From positions 496,001 through 560,000 of the forward strand of contig CANMXN010000001.1 in the NCBI GenBank assembly GCA_947501885.1: a stretch of DNA of 64,000 nucleotides, read 5' to 3'. Position numbers and translations under genes: made by a program. Positions 9,579 through 20,226 of this stretch are shown in pieces (position 1 is the stretch's first letter; each line of letters starts with the position of its first letter). The notes under the pieces were generated by a model that saw nothing but the letters and a program-made list of their open reading frames with translations, searched no databases and had not been told where the DNA came from. The stretch is from an uncultured Sphingorhabdus sp. (lineage in GTDB: Bacteria > Pseudomonadota > Alphaproteobacteria > Sphingomonadales > Sphingomonadaceae).

Positions 9579-11392
9579 AACAATCTGCGATATCCGCGCT
9601 AACAACCATTACGACCTTTACTATTTTGCATATGATCGCTCCCACAGCTCATGCAAATGAAGATATACAAAGTGATGTAGCTGCCTCAACTTCTTCTGCT
9701 TCCGCTAGACTTTGGGACAATAGTAAAGACCTTTCTGTACCATCAACCTTAAGCAATAAAGATAAAAAGAAGTTTGAAAAGATTTTCACGGCAATTGAAA
9801 ATCAACAATGGGACGATGCTAAACAGGCAATTGAGAAAGCTCCTAAAGGTCCGCTTCGCTATATGGCACAAGCAGAATTATATCTGGCCGCTGGCAGCCC
9901 GCGCATTGAACGTGATGAATTACTATCTTTAATCGATAACGCACCTTATTTACCGCAAGCCGAGCAATTGGGCCGTCTTGCTTCACGAAGAGGTGCCGAG
10001 AAACTACCTACATTACCTGGCCGTCAGAAATTATCTTATAATGGCAGCTCACCAAGCCGACATCTTCCAAAGTCCGTTGCTGAAAAAGGTGGCAAAGCTA
10101 TTCGCAATAGTATCAATAATTATATTAAAAATGATGCCCCCGCATCTGCCGAAGATGTTTTAAATCATAATATAAATGATATTTCAGATGCTTTACGCAC
10201 AGAGTTACAGCACCGCATTGCTTGGTCTTACTATATTGAAAATGACAATCAAAACGCTCTACGCTTATCGCGTTTAGCAGGTAATTCTGCTGGTGAATGG
10301 GGTGTTCAAGCGCGTTGGACAGAAGGCTTATCTCTATGGCGCCTTGGACAATATGCAAATGCCTTGCCTGCTTTTGATCATGTCGCTCAATTTGCTCATA
10401 ATGAAGATTTGCGCAGCGCAGGATATTATTGGGCTTCGCGTGCAGCAATGGCATCACAAAAACCAGCATTGGCTCAATCAAGATTACAAAATAGTGCTTA
10501 TTATCAAGAAACATTTTATGGCCAATTGGCTAGTGAAGCTCTTGGTATGAGAGTTAAAGTCGTTCAATCTAGCAAGTTCGATAAGAAAGCATGGAATACA
10601 TTGCGTTCACAAGAGAATGTGCAAATTGCAGTCGGCTTATCAGAACTTGGCCGTACATCGCTCGCCAAAGAAGCTATACAGTTCCAAGCACGTATTGCTG
10701 GTAAAGATATGCATAAAGATCTGGGTAATTTAGCCAGTGAGTTGGGTCTCCCTGAAACACAATTATGGCTAGCGCAATATACACCTTCGTCTCAATCAGC
10801 GGATATTTCTTCGCGCTACCCTACACCCAATTGGACACCTCAAAATGGCTGGCGTATTGATAGCGCGTTAGCATTTGCGCACACACTGCAAGAATCTGCG
10901 TGGAGAAAAAGCGTCGTTAGCCCCGCTAATGCGCGCGGTCTTATGCAAGTTCTGCCCGGCACCGCCCGCGATATTGCAAGAGCATCAGGCTATACTTTCA
11001 AACCAAGTGATTTGAATAAGCCCGAAGTCAATTTAGAATATGGCCAATCATTTTTGGAGCATCTGCGCGATAGCAGTGCTACAGAGGGTCTTCTTCCTAA
11101 AATTATCGCAGCCTATAATGCTGGTCTAACCCCTATTACGCGCTGGAATCATGAAATTAAAGATGGCGGCGATCCATTGCTTTACATTGAATCCATCCCA
11201 TATTGGGAAACCCGTGGATATGTTGCTACAATTTTGCGCAACTATTGGGTGTATGAGCAAAAAAATAATAGCAATAGCGGCTCAAAAGCAGGTTTAGCGC
11301 AAAATCTATGGCCTAGCTTTCCGAATGCAGCCAATGGTAACCGCGTTAATTTGGTGAATAAGAATAAGAGCTCCACCCTTGCCGCTCGATGA
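9575..11392 (+). CDS. Soluble lytic transglycosylase (Slt-like)
   Basis: The enzyme cleaves peptidoglycan glycan strands in the periplasm, leaving 1,6-anhydromuramic ends. The 605-aa product has a signal peptide (KQSAISALTTITTFTILHM...AHA), a long alpha-superhelical region and a C-terminal SLT domain. That domain holds the catalytic Glu in TLQESAW, then SPANARGLMQVLPGTA and KIIAAYNAGLTPITRW. The frame is open from 9536, but the GTG at 9575 forms a GTGA overlap with the UDG stop and puts the basic residues of the signal peptide at the start. The gene ends by overlapping moaB. Confidence 0.93.
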   Translation: MKQSAISALTTITTFTILHMIAPTAHANEDIQSDVAASTSSASARLWDNSKDLSVPSTLSNKDKKKFEKIFTAIENQQWDDAKQAIEKAPKGPLRYMAQAELYLAAGSPRIERDELLSLIDNAPYLPQAEQLGRLASRRGAEKLPTLPGRQKLSYNGSSPSRHLPKSVAEKGGKAIRNSINNYIKNDAPASAEDVLNHNINDISDALRTELQHRIAWSYYIENDNQNALRLSRLAGNSAGEWGVQARWTEGLSLWRLGQYANALPAFDHVAQFAHNEDLRSAGYYWASRAAMASQKPALAQSRLQNSAYYQETFYGQLASEALGMRVKVVQSSKFDKKAWNTLRSQENVQIAVGLSELGRTSLAKEAIQFQARIAGKDMHKDLGNLASELGLPETQLWLAQYTPSSQSADISSRYPTPNWTPQNGWRIDSALAFAHTLQESAWRKSVVSPANARGLMQVLPGTARDIARASGYTFKPSDLNKPEVNLEYGQSFLEHLRDSSATEGLLPKIIAAYNAGLTPITRWNHEIKDGGDPLLYIESIPYWETRGYVATILRNYWVYEQKNNSNSGSKAGLAQNLWPSFPNAANGNRVNLVNKNKSSTLAAR

Positions 11393-11906
11393 AAGCAAAA
11401 CCTTTAAACCCATTAATATAGCGCTTTTAACGCTGTCTGATACACGCACTTTAGACAATGATAGCAGCGGCGATATATTGGATCAGCGTATTATTGACGC
11501 AGGCCATCACATCGTTGATCGCATCATCTGCAAAGAAGATTTATCCTTGATGACCATGCAATTGCGTGCATGGATTGATGATGAAAATGTAGATTGTATC
11601 ATTACAACAGGCGGCACGGGATTAACGGGACGCGATTCTACGCCCGAAGCATTGGATACAGTCAAAACGCGCGACATCCCTGGTTTTGGTGAATATTTTC
11701 GTTATATCAGCATTGCATCAATCGGTACATCTACCATCCAATCGCGTGCTTGCGCCGTAGTTGCAGATGGCACCTATATATTCGCCTTGCCTGGTTCTAA
11801 TGGCGCGGTAAAAGATGGCTGGGATCAAATATTAGTGCATCAGCTCGATAATCGCCATAAACCATGTAACTTTGTGGAAATCATGCCGCGCCTGATGGAA
11901 GAGTGA
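11379..11906 (+). CDS. moaB: Molybdenum cofactor biosynthesis protein MoaB
   Basis: The 175-aa protein is a MogA/MoaB-type molybdopterin-binding domain, involved in molybdopterin adenylylation. Family motifs are LTLSDTRTLDNDSSGD, the TTGGTGLTGRDSTPEA loop and FALPGSNGAVKDGWDQI. No ATG starts the frame. The first usable start is the TTG at 11379, with AAGAG eight bases before it, overlapping the transglycosylase stop. Together with moaC and moeA near 30 kb this shows a molybdoenzyme-using organism. The stop TGA directly abuts the TAA of the convergent DUF1330 gene. Confidence 0.9.
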   Translation: MPLDESKTFKPINIALLTLSDTRTLDNDSSGDILDQRIIDAGHHIVDRIICKEDLSLMTMQLRAWIDDENVDCIITTGGTGLTGRDSTPEALDTVKTRDIPGFGEYFRYISIASIGTSTIQSRACAVVADGTYIFALPGSNGAVKDGWDQILVHQLDNRHKPCNFVEIMPRLMEE

Positions 11907-12341
11907 TTAGCTAAAACCATTACCTTTGGTTTCAATCGGTTTCATACGTATCAATCGACTCGTTTGCACAGCTGCTTGCCTGTTAACGACAGCGATTTGA
12001 TAGGCAGGATCAGTGACCATCTCCAGAAATGCACTGCTATTGGGATAGCGCGCAATAAAACACGCATCCCAAGCCTCATCGGATGGACCAATCAGCAGCG
12101 CCTCCATCTTGCCGCGCCAAATAATCGAACCACCAACGCGCTCAAATATAGGACCACTCTCTTTACCATATCTCTGATAGGCTTCAAAACCGCTGAGCAC
12201 TTTTCCCGCCTGAGCATGCCCATCGGGATAGGTTGCACTATCTTTGAAGCGGATTAAGTTGAGCATTTCTATAGGCGTATCGCGCGGTAGAGATTTAAAA
12301 TAATCAAAATTCTCGCGCTCAGGATCAACATGATTATCCAT
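11907..12341 (-). CDS. DUF1330 family protein
   Basis: This 144-aa protein resembles the DUF1330 family, small dimeric alpha/beta-barrel proteins of unknown role. The match rests on PIEMLNLIRFKDSATYPDG, GSIIWRGKMEALLIGP, and the ARYPNSSAFLEMVTDPAYQ segment before a basic end. Its start overlaps the stop of the acyl-CoA ligase by one base (TGATG), so the two are probably cotranslated. It may act in the same fatty or aromatic acid metabolism, but that is inference from position only. Confidence 0.82.
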   Translation of the reverse strand: MDNHVDPERENFDYFKSLPRDTPIEMLNLIRFKDSATYPDGHAQAGKVLSGFEAYQRYGKESGPIFERVGGSIIWRGKMEALLIGPSDEAWDACFIARYPNSSAFLEMVTDPAYQIAVVNRQAAVQTSRLIRMKPIETKGNGFS

Positions 12342-13933
12342 CAGACATCTAACTTATAATCAGCAAAGGTCTTACGAAGCTCTGTTTTTAATATTTTTCC
12401 AGTTGCTGTGTGCGGAATTTCATCTACAAATTCAATCGCATCAGGCATCCACCATTTGGCAATCTTATCGCTCATATAGGCTTTAATCTCTTCTGCACTC
12501 ACTTTGGAATCAGAACTTCGCACAATGGCGAGCAGTGGCCGTTCATCCCATTTAGGGTGATAAATGCCAATAGCAGCAGCTTCGGCAACACCAGGGCAGC
12601 CAACCGCAACATTTTCCAATTCAACCGAGCTAATCCATTCTCCGCCCGATTTAATCACATCTTTTGAACGATCAGTAATTTGCAGCGTTCCATCTGGATG
12701 CAAAGTCGCAACATCGCCCGTATCGAACCAACCATCTTCATCACAAGCATCTTCTTCGGCCTTGAAATAGCGCTTAATTATCCATGGACCGCGAATAAGA
12801 AGTCGCCCAGAGGTTTCTCCGTCGCGTGGCAACAGATTACCATCATCATCGACAGTACATAATTCCACACCAAATATGGGGCGTCCTTGCTTACATACTT
12901 GGTCAACTTGCTCATCAAAGCTAAGTTCGTCCCAATCAAAACTAGGAGATCCGACTGTTCCTATAGGCGAGGTTTCCGTCATTCCCCAAGCATGACCAAC
13001 GCGAACACCTGCTTTCATCAACCGCTCAATCATAGAGCGCGGGGCGGCAGACCCGCCAATTGTAGCCATGCGTAATGCTCCTAAGTCCACGCCCGTTTGA
13101 TCCTGATATTGAAACATCGCAAGCCAAACCGTTGGAACACCAGCGCTGTGCGTTACTTTCTCACGCATCATAAGGTCATGTAATATTTTGGGGTCATTAA
13201 CGGCACTATAGACGAACTTCACACCAACGGCCGCCCCTGCCCACGGCAACCCCCAACTAGCCGCATGAAACATGGGTACCACTGGCAACATAACCGATTG
13301 AGCATCAAAATCAAAAGCTGCTGGCTGTAACCCTGATATAGCATGTAAGGTGGTTGAGCGATGCTCATAAATCACGCCTTTGGGGTTTCCCGTTGTACCA
13401 CTGGTATAGCAGAGCATACATGGATCATGCTCATCACACTGCGCCCATTCTACATTGCCATCATGCGGCGCAATCCACTCCTCAAAACCATCTGTACCTT
13501 CGGATGGATCATAACAAATATAATGCTCAATGCTGGTCCATTTATCTTTTAGTCGATCAATAATCGGTTGAAAGGCTGCATCATATAGCATCACCTTATC
13601 CTCGGCATGATTGGCAATATAGATAAGTTGCTCATCAAATAGGCGTGGGTTAATTGTATGTAACACACCGCCAACACCAACCGCCCCATACCAGCTTACC
13701 AAATGGCGGCTATGGTTCATGGCTAAAGTTGCAATGCGATCACCTTTTGAAATACCAAGTTTCTGTAAGGCTTGTGTCATTTTAAGAGCATCTTGGCGAA
13801 TTCCCGCCCAATTGGTACGGCTTTCACTGCCATCTGCCCAATAAGAAATAATTTCTCTATGGCCATGTTCACGTGCAGCATGATCAATCAAACGACTAAC
13901 CTGCATAGGTTGATGTTGCATTCCACCTAACAT
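12341..13933 (-). CDS. Long- or medium-chain fatty-acid-CoA ligase (acyl-CoA synthetase)
   Basis: The 530-aa enzyme activates a carboxylic acid with ATP to the acyl-adenylate and then the CoA thioester. ANL-superfamily motifs are in order: the P-loop [12 protein letters not shown] near residue 178, [10 protein letters not shown] near 318, the hinge [11 protein letters not shown] near 405, [13 protein letters not shown] near 430, and the C-terminal catalytic Lys in [12 protein letters not shown] near 515. The form is that of the FadD-like ligases with a fatty acid or related substrate; chain length cannot be read. It precedes DUF1330 with a one-base overlap and follows dnaE by 41 bases. Confidence 0.92.
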   Translation of the reverse strand: MLGGMQHQPMQVSRLIDHAAREHGHREIISYWADGSESRTNWAGIRQDALKMTQALQKLGISKGDRIATLAMNHSRHLVSWYGAVGVGGVLHTINPRLFDEQLIYIANHAEDKVMLYDAAFQPIIDRLKDKWTSIEHYICYDPSEGTDGFEEWIAPHDGNVEWAQCDEHDPCMLCYTSGTTGNPKGVIYEHRSTTLHAISGLQPAAFDFDAQSVMLPVVPMFHAASWGLPWAGAAVGVKFVYSAVNDPKILHDLMMREKVTHSAGVPTVWLAMFQYQDQTGVDLGALRMATIGGSAAPRSMIERLMKAGVRVGHAWGMTETSPIGTVGSPSFDWDELSFDEQVDQVCKQGRPIFGVELCTVDDDGNLLPRDGETSGRLLIRGPWIIKRYFKAEEDACDEDGWFDTGDVATLHPDGTLQITDRSKDVIKSGGEWISSVELENVAVGCPGVAEAAAIGIYHPKWDERPLLAIVRSSDSKVSAEEIKAYMSDKIAKWWMPDAIEFVDEIPHTATGKILKTELRKTFADYKLDV

Positions 13934-13974
13934 TACTTTCTCCCAAAATTAATCAGTCAATTAATGGCCAATTA

Positions 13975-16900
13975 TTACATAGCACGCAAGGGGGCAAATT
14001 CGACATTCTGGATTCCGTCAATCGCTTCTATTTTTTCTATCATTTCACTATCAAGGCGAAAATAATCACCTAATATAATAGGTATTTGGCTATCGTTATG
14101 ACGTACATTAGCAATTAACCTACCTTTACCAGCACTATAAGGGGCCATTACATTAGCCAGTTTATGAAAAGCATCATCAGTGTTGATATCCATTGCAATT
14201 TGCAGACGTGCATCGTTTACCATAGCGGATAATGCGCGCGCACTACGAATTGAAAATCTTGGACTATCATCCCCCTCTTTCATATCCATTTCCACATTGA
14301 GCAATAAACACTCGGTTGATTTGGCAAACTCTGCTAAATCCGCTGACACTGCTTCATCAAAGCAAGTAGCCGAAAATTGACCGCTACTATCGGAAAGGTC
14401 CACCAAGACAAATCTTTTGCCGCGTTTTGACTCGCGCCAGCGTAAACCCTCTATAAGCGCCGCCAATGTTGCAGGCTTTCGTACTCCCTCTGGAATAGGT
14501 TCGCTATTCAATAATTCACTATAGCTACGCGCACCATTAGAGCGGGCAACGGCATCAAATTGCGTGATGGGATGAGCAGAGAAATAATAACCATAAGCAT
14601 CTTTTTCTCGCATCATACGTTCACCTAATGCCCATGATGCGTCTAAATCCAGCCTAAGGGCAGCTGCATCACCCTCTCCATCTCCACCAAAAAGGCCGCC
14701 TTGACCACTTTCACGTGATACTTTGGCAGATTGCGCTGCGGCGATAATTATATCCGCTGCGGCAAAGACCGAAGCGCGATTAGGTTCAATCGTATCAAAC
14801 GCTCCACCTGATGCTAGATTTTCTAACTGCCGACGATTGATCATGGTTGGGTCAATACGATTAGCAAAATCATCAATATTTTTATACGGACCTGAATCAA
14901 TACGCTCTTGAACGAGTGACTCCATCGCCTTTTCACCAACATTTTTCATACCTGCTAGGGCAAACCTAACAGCCAATTCGCCTGATTCATTTTGCTCTAC
15001 AGTAAAATTGGCCGAGCTATTATTGACACATGGTGCAAGGCACTTCACATCTAAACGGCGCATATCATCAACAAATATACCTAGTTTATCGGTTTGATGC
15101 ATATCAAAGCGCATAGAGGCTGCATAAAATTCATGCGGGTGATAGGTTTTAAACCAAGCCGTATGATAGGCTAGCAAAGCATAAGCTGCTGCATGACTTT
15201 TATTGAAACCATAACCTGCGAACTTATCAATTAAATCGAATAACTCGCTAGCTTTTTTAGCGTTAATATCATTATGTTCTTCACATCCACGGATAAATAT
15301 ATCGCGCTGCTCGTCCATCTCAGCTTGGTTTTTCTTACCCATAGCACGGCGAAGTAAATCAGCGCCTCCCAGCGTATAACCCGCCAAGACTTGTGCGGCC
15401 TGCATCACTTGTTCTTGATAAACAAATATCCCATAAGTTTCTTTCAATATACCTTCAAGCAAGGGGTGCGGATATTGGATATCTTCTTCACCATTTTTAC
15501 GGCGACCAAACATCGGAATATTATCCATAGGGCCAGGGCGATAGAGCGAAACCAGTGCAATAATATCGCCAAAGCTTGATGGTTTAACGGCCGACAATGT
15601 TCGGCGCATACCCTCAGACTCTAATTGAAACACACCAACAGTATTTCCGCTTTGCAATAATTCATAAACCTTAGAGTCATCAACAGGCAGCGTAGTCAAA
15701 TCTACTTCAATATCGCGCATCGCCAGCAGTTGCTGTGCACGTTGCAATACAGACAATGTTTTCAAGCCGAGGAAGTCAAATTTAACCAAGCCAGCAACTT
15801 CGACAAATTTCATATCAAATTGCGTCACAGGAATTTCAGAACGCGGATCACGATAAAGCGGCACAAGCTGTGATAAATTACGATCACCAATCACCACACC
15901 CGCAGCATGAGTAGAGCTATGCCTTGGTAATCCTTCTAATTTCATAGCTAAATCAAATAATTTGCGCACATCTTCTTCGCGTCGATATTCCTCGCGTAAT
16001 TCAGAAACACCCGCAAGCGCACGCTGTAAATCCCATGGATCAGTAGGATGATTAGGCACCATCTTGCATAGCCTATCAACTTGGCCATAACCCATTTGCA
16101 ATACACGGCCTGTATCACGCAGCACAGCACGTGCTTTTAATTTACCAAAGGTAATAATTTGAGCAACTTGGTCACGGCCATATTTTTTCTGCACATATTG
16201 AATAACTTCGCCGCGCCGCGTTTCACAGAAATCAATATCAAAGTCAGGCATGGAGACACGATCAGGGTTTAAGAATCGTTCAAATAAGAGACCAAGCTCA
16301 ATCGGATCAAGGTCGGTTATGGTCAGTGCCCATGCCACCACGCTACCAGCTCCTGAGCCACGCCCTGGACCAACGGCAATATCATTATCTTTAGCCCATT
16401 TGATAAAATCAGCAACGATCAAGAAATAGCCCGGAAAGCCCATATTAGTAATAACTTTGGCTTCAAAATCTAACCTATCATAGTAGACTTGCCGTTTATC
16501 ATCGCTAAGGCCGTCATAGCATGACAGACGATCATCAAGCCCTTTACGCGCATCAGCCATTAATTGAGCAGCCTCAGCCTCTAAATCGCCTGCTATACTA
16601 GGTAAAATAGGATCACGGCGCGGTGCTCCGACACCGCAGCGTTGAGCAATGACAAGCGTATTGGATATTGCCTCTGGAATATCGGCAAAAATCTCTTTCA
16701 TCTGTTTGCCCGTTTTTATCCAAGCTTCACGCGAACTGCGTCTACGGTCTTCACTCGCAATATAGGCACCTTGCGCAATACAGAGCATTGCATCATGCGC
16801 CTCATAAAAATCAGGCTCAACAAAACAGCTAGGATTGGTCGCTACTAGGGCAATATTGCGCTCATACGCCAAGTCTATCAGTTCAGATTCTGCACTTTCT

Positions 16901-17445
16901 TCAGCGGCATCCCCACGGCGGCATAATTCAATATATAATCTATCGCCAAAGGCATTGTGCAACTTATCCAGATAATGCAGCGCATCATCATTTTGCCCAT
17001 CCGCTATTAGGCGCGTTAACGCCCCTTCACCGCCCGCGGTAAGAGCAATTAAGCCCTCATTATACGTTATAATATCTGATAGGCTGACATGGGCATCATC
17101 ACTAATTGGCCGGTCCAAATGTGATGCTGATACAAGTTTGCAGAGATTTTCATAACCCACTTCATTTTGCGCATAAAGTGCAAGCCAATCATATTGCAAT
17201 GTTCCATTACTTTGTTGTTTGTCTCGTGCAACCGAGATCATCGTTCCTAGAATTGGTTGAACACCAGTGGCACGGCATCCATCCTCAAAAGCCATCACAC
17301 CATAAAGACCATTACGATCACTAATTGCTATGGCTGGAAACCCTAGGTTTTTAGCATATTTTCCTAGAGTTTTAGGCTCCATCGCTCCGTCAAGCATGGT
17401 ATAAGCAGAAAAAATGCGCAAAGGAACAAAGGGAACATAGGCCAT
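13975..17445 (-). CDS. dnaE: DNA polymerase III alpha subunit
   Basis: DnaE is the replicative polymerase. The 1156-aa protein has the PHP domain (1-280), the C-family palm with the catalytic acidic motif PDFDIDFCETRR, fingers containing GPGRGSGAGSVVAWAL, a helix-hairpin-helix region and a C-terminal OB-like domain. In the PHP domain the metal ligands are changed: LRIFSAY where active PHP domains have LRVHS, and ISDRNGLYG where they have TDHGN. It is therefore presumably not a nuclease. The frame starts with a TTG at 17451, but the ATG at 17445 has AGAG seven bases upstream and matches family starts. It seems to be transcribed alone or with the ligase. Confidence 0.96.
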   Translation of the reverse strand: MAYVPFVPLRIFSAYTMLDGAMEPKTLGKYAKNLGFPAIAISDRNGLYGVMAFEDGCRATGVQPILGTMISVARDKQQSNGTLQYDWLALYAQNEVGYENLCKLVSASHLDRPISDDAHVSLSDIITYNEGLIALTAGGEGALTRLIADGQNDDALHYLDKLHNAFGDRLYIELCRRGDAAEESAESELIDLAYERNIALVATNPSCFVEPDFYEAHDAMLCIAQGAYIASEDRRRSSREAWIKTGKQMKEIFADIPEAISNTLVIAQRCGVGAPRRDPILPSIAGDLEAEAAQLMADARKGLDDRLSCYDGLSDDKRQVYYDRLDFEAKVITNMGFPGYFLIVADFIKWAKDNDIAVGPGRGSGAGSVVAWALTITDLDPIELGLLFERFLNPDRVSMPDFDIDFCETRRGEVIQYVQKKYGRDQVAQIITFGKLKARAVLRDTGRVLQMGYGQVDRLCKMVPNHPTDPWDLQRALAGVSELREEYRREEDVRKLFDLAMKLEGLPRHSSTHAAGVVIGDRNLSQLVPLYRDPRSEIPVTQFDMKFVEVAGLVKFDFLGLKTLSVLQRAQQLLAMRDIEVDLTTLPVDDSKVYELLQSGNTVGVFQLESEGMRRTLSAVKPSSFGDIIALVSLYRPGPMDNIPMFGRRKNGEEDIQYPHPLLEGILKETYGIFVYQEQVMQAAQVLAGYTLGGADLLRRAMGKKNQAEMDEQRDIFIRGCEEHNDINAKKASELFDLIDKFAGYGFNKSHAAAYALLAYHTAWFKTYHPHEFYAASMRFDMHQTDKLGIFVDDMRRLDVKCLAPCVNNSSANFTVEQNESGELAVRFALAGMKNVGEKAMESLVQERIDSGPYKNIDDFANRIDPTMINRRQLENLASGGAFDTIEPNRASVFAAADIIIAAAQSAKVSRESGQGGLFGGDGEGDAAALRLDLDASWALGERMMREKDAYGYYFSAHPITQFDAVARSNGARSYSELLNSEPIPEGVRKPATLAALIEGLRWRESKRGKRFVLVDLSDSSGQFSATCFDEAVSADLAEFAKSTECLLLNVEMDMKEGDDSPRFSIRSARALSAMVNDARLQIAMDINTDDAFHKLANVMAPYSAGKGRLIANVRHNDSQIPIILGDYFRLDSEMIEKIEAIDGIQNVEFAPLRAM

Positions 17446-17563
17446 ATTCAAACTCTATGTACCATCATCATAAAGTCAAAAATATTGCTATGAAAAGCTG
17501 TGGACAATGGTGATTAATTGACCTTACGAAACACCAGCGCTTAGAAATATAATCATAGAGTAT

Positions 17564-18043
17564 TTATTGAGCGAGCAGTTTTTCAATATCTTTTGTCAGT
17601 GATTCAGGTTTCACTTGAGGGCCATATCTTCCAATCACTTGCCCATTACGACCAATGAGAAATTTGGTGAAATTCCATTTGATTTTGCGTGACCCTAGCA
17701 ATCCCGCTTGCTTAGACTTTAAATACTCCCAAAATGGGTCTTGATGATCACCATTCACATCAACTTTTTGCATCAATGGGAATGTTACATTATAATTTAA
17801 GCTACAGAAATTTTGTATCTCATCAGCATCACCAGGCTCTTGTTCACCAAATTGATTGCATGGAAAGCCTAATATCTCAAATCCTTGATCTCTATATTGC
17901 TTATATAATGCTTCAAGGCCTTTATATTGCGGCGTAAAGCCGCATTGTGATGCCGTATTAACAGCCAAAACCACCTTACCAATATATTCTTTATATGAAA
18001 TATTCGAACCATCAGCCTGCTTCAATGTGAGCGTTTCAATCAT
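17564..18043 (-). CDS. Glutathione peroxidase family protein
   Basis: The 159-aa protein is a cysteine-type glutathione peroxidase, reducing hydroperoxides with thiol reductants. The peroxidatic residue is Cys in NTASQCGFTPQ (no selenocysteine). The second conserved block FPCNQFGEQEPG and the WNFTKFLI block with catalytic Trp and Asn are present. Length is normal for the short bacterial forms, which often use thioredoxin rather than glutathione. It lies eleven bases downstream of lolD on the same strand and may share its transcript. Confidence 0.93.
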   Translation of the reverse strand: MIETLTLKQADGSNISYKEYIGKVVLAVNTASQCGFTPQYKGLEALYKQYRDQGFEILGFPCNQFGEQEPGDADEIQNFCSLNYNVTFPLMQKVDVNGDHQDPFWEYLKSKQAGLLGSRKIKWNFTKFLIGRNGQVIGRYGPQVKPESLTKDIEKLLAQ

Positions 18044-18054
18044 GATGTAACTGC

Positions 18055-18744
18055 CTATACTTCATGCAGAATCCCATCTTTTAACCGCACCACACGATCC
18101 ATCTTTCGAGCCAAACGCTCATTATGCGTTGCTATTAAAGCAGATGATCCCTCAGTACGCACCAAATCAACAAATTCTTCAAGCACAATATCAGCGGTAT
18201 GCTCATCCAAATTGCCAGTTGGTTCATCGGCCAACACCAATTGAGGCGCATTAGCAAGCGCTCTTGCGACTGCTACACGCTGCTGTTCGCCACCAGAGAG
18301 TTTTGATGGATGATGCTTAATGCGTTGAGCAAGACCCAACTTCTCAAGTAAGTACAGGGCCCTAGCTTCAGCATCAGCCCTTTTTACACCCGTGATAATT
18401 TGAGGTAAGATGATATTTTCTTGCGCATCAAAATCCGTCAACAGATGATGAAATTGATAAACAAAACCAAGCTTCTCCCTACGAATACGCGTACGTACAT
18501 CACTAGTAACATCATAGGTTTCTTCGCCATCAATCTTGATAGAGCCTTCAAACCCACCTTCTAACAACCCAACTGCTTGTAAAAGTGTGGATTTACCCGA
18601 CCCTGATGGGCCGAGTAGTGCAACAATTTCACCAGATTTTATTGTTAAATCTACTCCGCGCAATACTTCAATTACAGTTTCACCTTGCGTAAAGCTGCGT
18701 TTCAAATCTTTTAATCCAACAATATTTCTATTCATATCATTCAT
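18055..18744 (-). CDS. lolD: Lipoprotein-releasing ABC transporter ATP-binding protein
   Basis: LolD powers release of outer-membrane-destined lipoproteins from the inner membrane to LolA. The 229-aa ATPase has Walker [12 protein letters not shown], the Q-loop VYQFHHLL, the signature [15 protein letters not shown], Walker [13 protein letters not shown] and the switch His in ATHNERLA. The FQFHHLL-type Q-loop is typical of LolD. The start overlaps the end of the permease gene by eight bases. Confidence 0.94.
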   Translation of the reverse strand: MNDMNRNIVGLKDLKRSFTQGETVIEVLRGVDLTIKSGEIVALLGPSGSGKSTLLQAVGLLEGGFEGSIKIDGEETYDVTSDVRTRIRREKLGFVYQFHHLLTDFDAQENIILPQIITGVKRADAEARALYLLEKLGLAQRIKHHPSKLSGGEQQRVAVARALANAPQLVLADEPTGNLDEHTADIVLEEFVDLVRTEGSSALIATHNERLARKMDRVVRLKDGILHEV

Positions 18745-19987
18745 AACGAAGCACCTGAACTGGATCCGTATTCGCGGCCTTATAGGCAGGGTATAATGTC
18801 GCTAGGAAGCTAAAGAATATGGCCATGACACAGATACCAATCACTTCAATAGGCTCGGTCTTAGAAGGCAGTTCAACCAACACTCTAATTTCAGGATTCC
18901 ACAAAACTTGCCCAGTAAGGAATTCAATAAAATTCACAACATTTTGCCGAAAATATAAAAATATAAACCCTAATATCGTGCCAGCGGCGACACCCAAAGT
19001 ACCGATCAATGTGCCAACGCTGATAAATATTTTTAACATAGATCGACGCGATGCACCCATCGTGCGTAATATCGCTATATCGCGGGTTTTTGATCGCACC
19101 AGCATGATAAGAGATGATAAAATATTAAACACAGCCACTAGGACAATGATGGATATAATAACAAACATTACAACCCGTTCAACAGCCAAGGCTTCAAATA
19201 GTGAGGCATTTAAAACTTTCCAAGGGATCACTCTTGCCAGACTTTCCAGCTCTATTGATAGCGGTTTTAAGATATTCTCAACATTATCAGCATCGATAGT
19301 TTTTACTTCGATTAAGCCGATCTCATCGCCCATTAGCATCAAGGTTTGGGCATCTTCCATTGGCAAAATAACCAATGCCTTGTCATAATCATATAAGCCA
19401 ATTTCAAATATAGCGCCTATTTCATACGATATCTCGCGTGGTACGGTGCCAAAAGGCGTCGGCCGTCCTTCAGGGTTGATGATTGTTATTTTATGACCGA
19501 TAGTTGCACCAATATTACGCGCCAATCCAGAACCGATGGCAACACGTTCACTACCCGCAGTAATTGTTGAAATATCGCCAACAATAGTTTTACCTTTTAA
19601 CGTTGGGTTCGTACGGATATTTTCGACCTGCATACCGCGTAATAACACCGCCTCAACACGGCCATTAAATGTCGTGAGTAACGGTTGGTCAATCAACGGT
19701 GTGGCTTCCGTTACACCTTCTACACTACGTGTTTGCTCTAATATCTCTTGCCAATTTGATATACGCCCATTGTAACTTTGAATAATAGCATGCCCGTTAA
19801 GACCCACACTTTTATCAAACAGTTCTGCGCGAAAACCATTCATCACGCTCATCACTACAATTAAGGCTCCAACGCCCAGCATGACCGCGATTAAACTTAT
19901 TGCTCCTACAAGAGTAATAAATCTATCGCCCTTACCTGGTAAAAGATAACGGCGCGCCACCATATATTCTAACGGAGACAAAAACAT
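18737..19987 (-). CDS. Lipoprotein-releasing ABC transporter permease, LolC/LolE family
   Basis: The 416-aa membrane protein has the FtsX/MacB architecture. One N-terminal transmembrane helix (about 25-48, [20 protein letters not shown]) is followed by a large periplasmic domain (50-270) and three C-terminal helices. The N-terminal [15 protein letters not shown] and the [15 protein letters not shown] segment are characteristic of LolC/LolE. Only one permease gene is present, as in organisms where a homodimer (LolF type) does the work of LolC and LolE; this is inference. It is the first gene of the lolCE-lolD-gpx cluster. Confidence 0.92.
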   Translation of the reverse strand: MFLSPLEYMVARRYLLPGKGDRFITLVGAISLIAVMLGVGALIVVMSVMNGFRAELFDKSVGLNGHAIIQSYNGRISNWQEILEQTRSVEGVTEATPLIDQPLLTTFNGRVEAVLLRGMQVENIRTNPTLKGKTIVGDISTITAGSERVAIGSGLARNIGATIGHKITIINPEGRPTPFGTVPREISYEIGAIFEIGLYDYDKALVILPMEDAQTLMLMGDEIGLIEVKTIDADNVENILKPLSIELESLARVIPWKVLNASLFEALAVERVVMFVIISIIVLVAVFNILSSLIMLVRSKTRDIAILRTMGASRRSMLKIFISVGTLIGTLGVAAGTILGFIFLYFRQNVVNFIEFLTGQVLWNPEIRVLVELPSKTEPIEVIGICVMAIFFSFLATLYPAYKAANTDPVQVLRYE

Positions 19988-20096
19988 TTGTAACTTATTA
20001 TCCTCTAATCACACTTTAATTTCCGTGTGTAGCTTTGTCTTGCAATGGTCAAGCATCATCTGTTGGTTACAGAATATTATCAAAATTCTTATACCT

Positions 20097-20122
20097 CTTG
20101 AAATCTAAAATCATATCCTTAT
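20097..20122 (+). promoter_or_regulatory. Candidate sigma-32 (RpoH) heat-shock promoter
   Basis: CTTGAA at 20097-20102 and CCTTAT at 20117-20122 are separated by 14 bases. This fits the heat-shock promoter pattern of alphaproteobacteria (CTTG, then 16-18 bases, then CYTAT). Transcription would begin close to 20130, immediately before the first hairpin of the leader. It is supported by its position before a small heat-shock gene. Confidence 0.55.
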
Positions 20123-20131
20123 CTTTTTTGT

Positions 20132-20226
20132 AGGGCGCCGGATTACTGGGCCCTGAACAAAGACTAACTTACTAATGAAGCGCCAATTTTGGGCTTCACA
20201 ATAAAATTGCTCAATAGGAGAATATT
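20132..20226 (+). ncRNA. Candidate ROSE-type RNA thermometer in the 5' leader of the small heat-shock gene
   Basis: Three successive hairpins can be drawn. Hairpin 1 is 20132-20154, with AGGGC paired to GCCCT. Hairpin 2 is 20177-20197, with GAAGC paired to GCTTC. Hairpin 3 is 20206-20223, in which UUGCUC pairs with GAGAA and hides the Shine-Dalgarno AGGAG at 20216-20220. All three can carry a single bulged G. In hairpin 3 this gives the UYGCU motif with unpaired G that is diagnostic of ROSE elements, where heating opens the stem and allows ribosome binding. ROSE elements are known before small heat-shock genes in alphaproteobacteria. The folding is by eye; no energy calculation was made. Confidence 0.7.
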
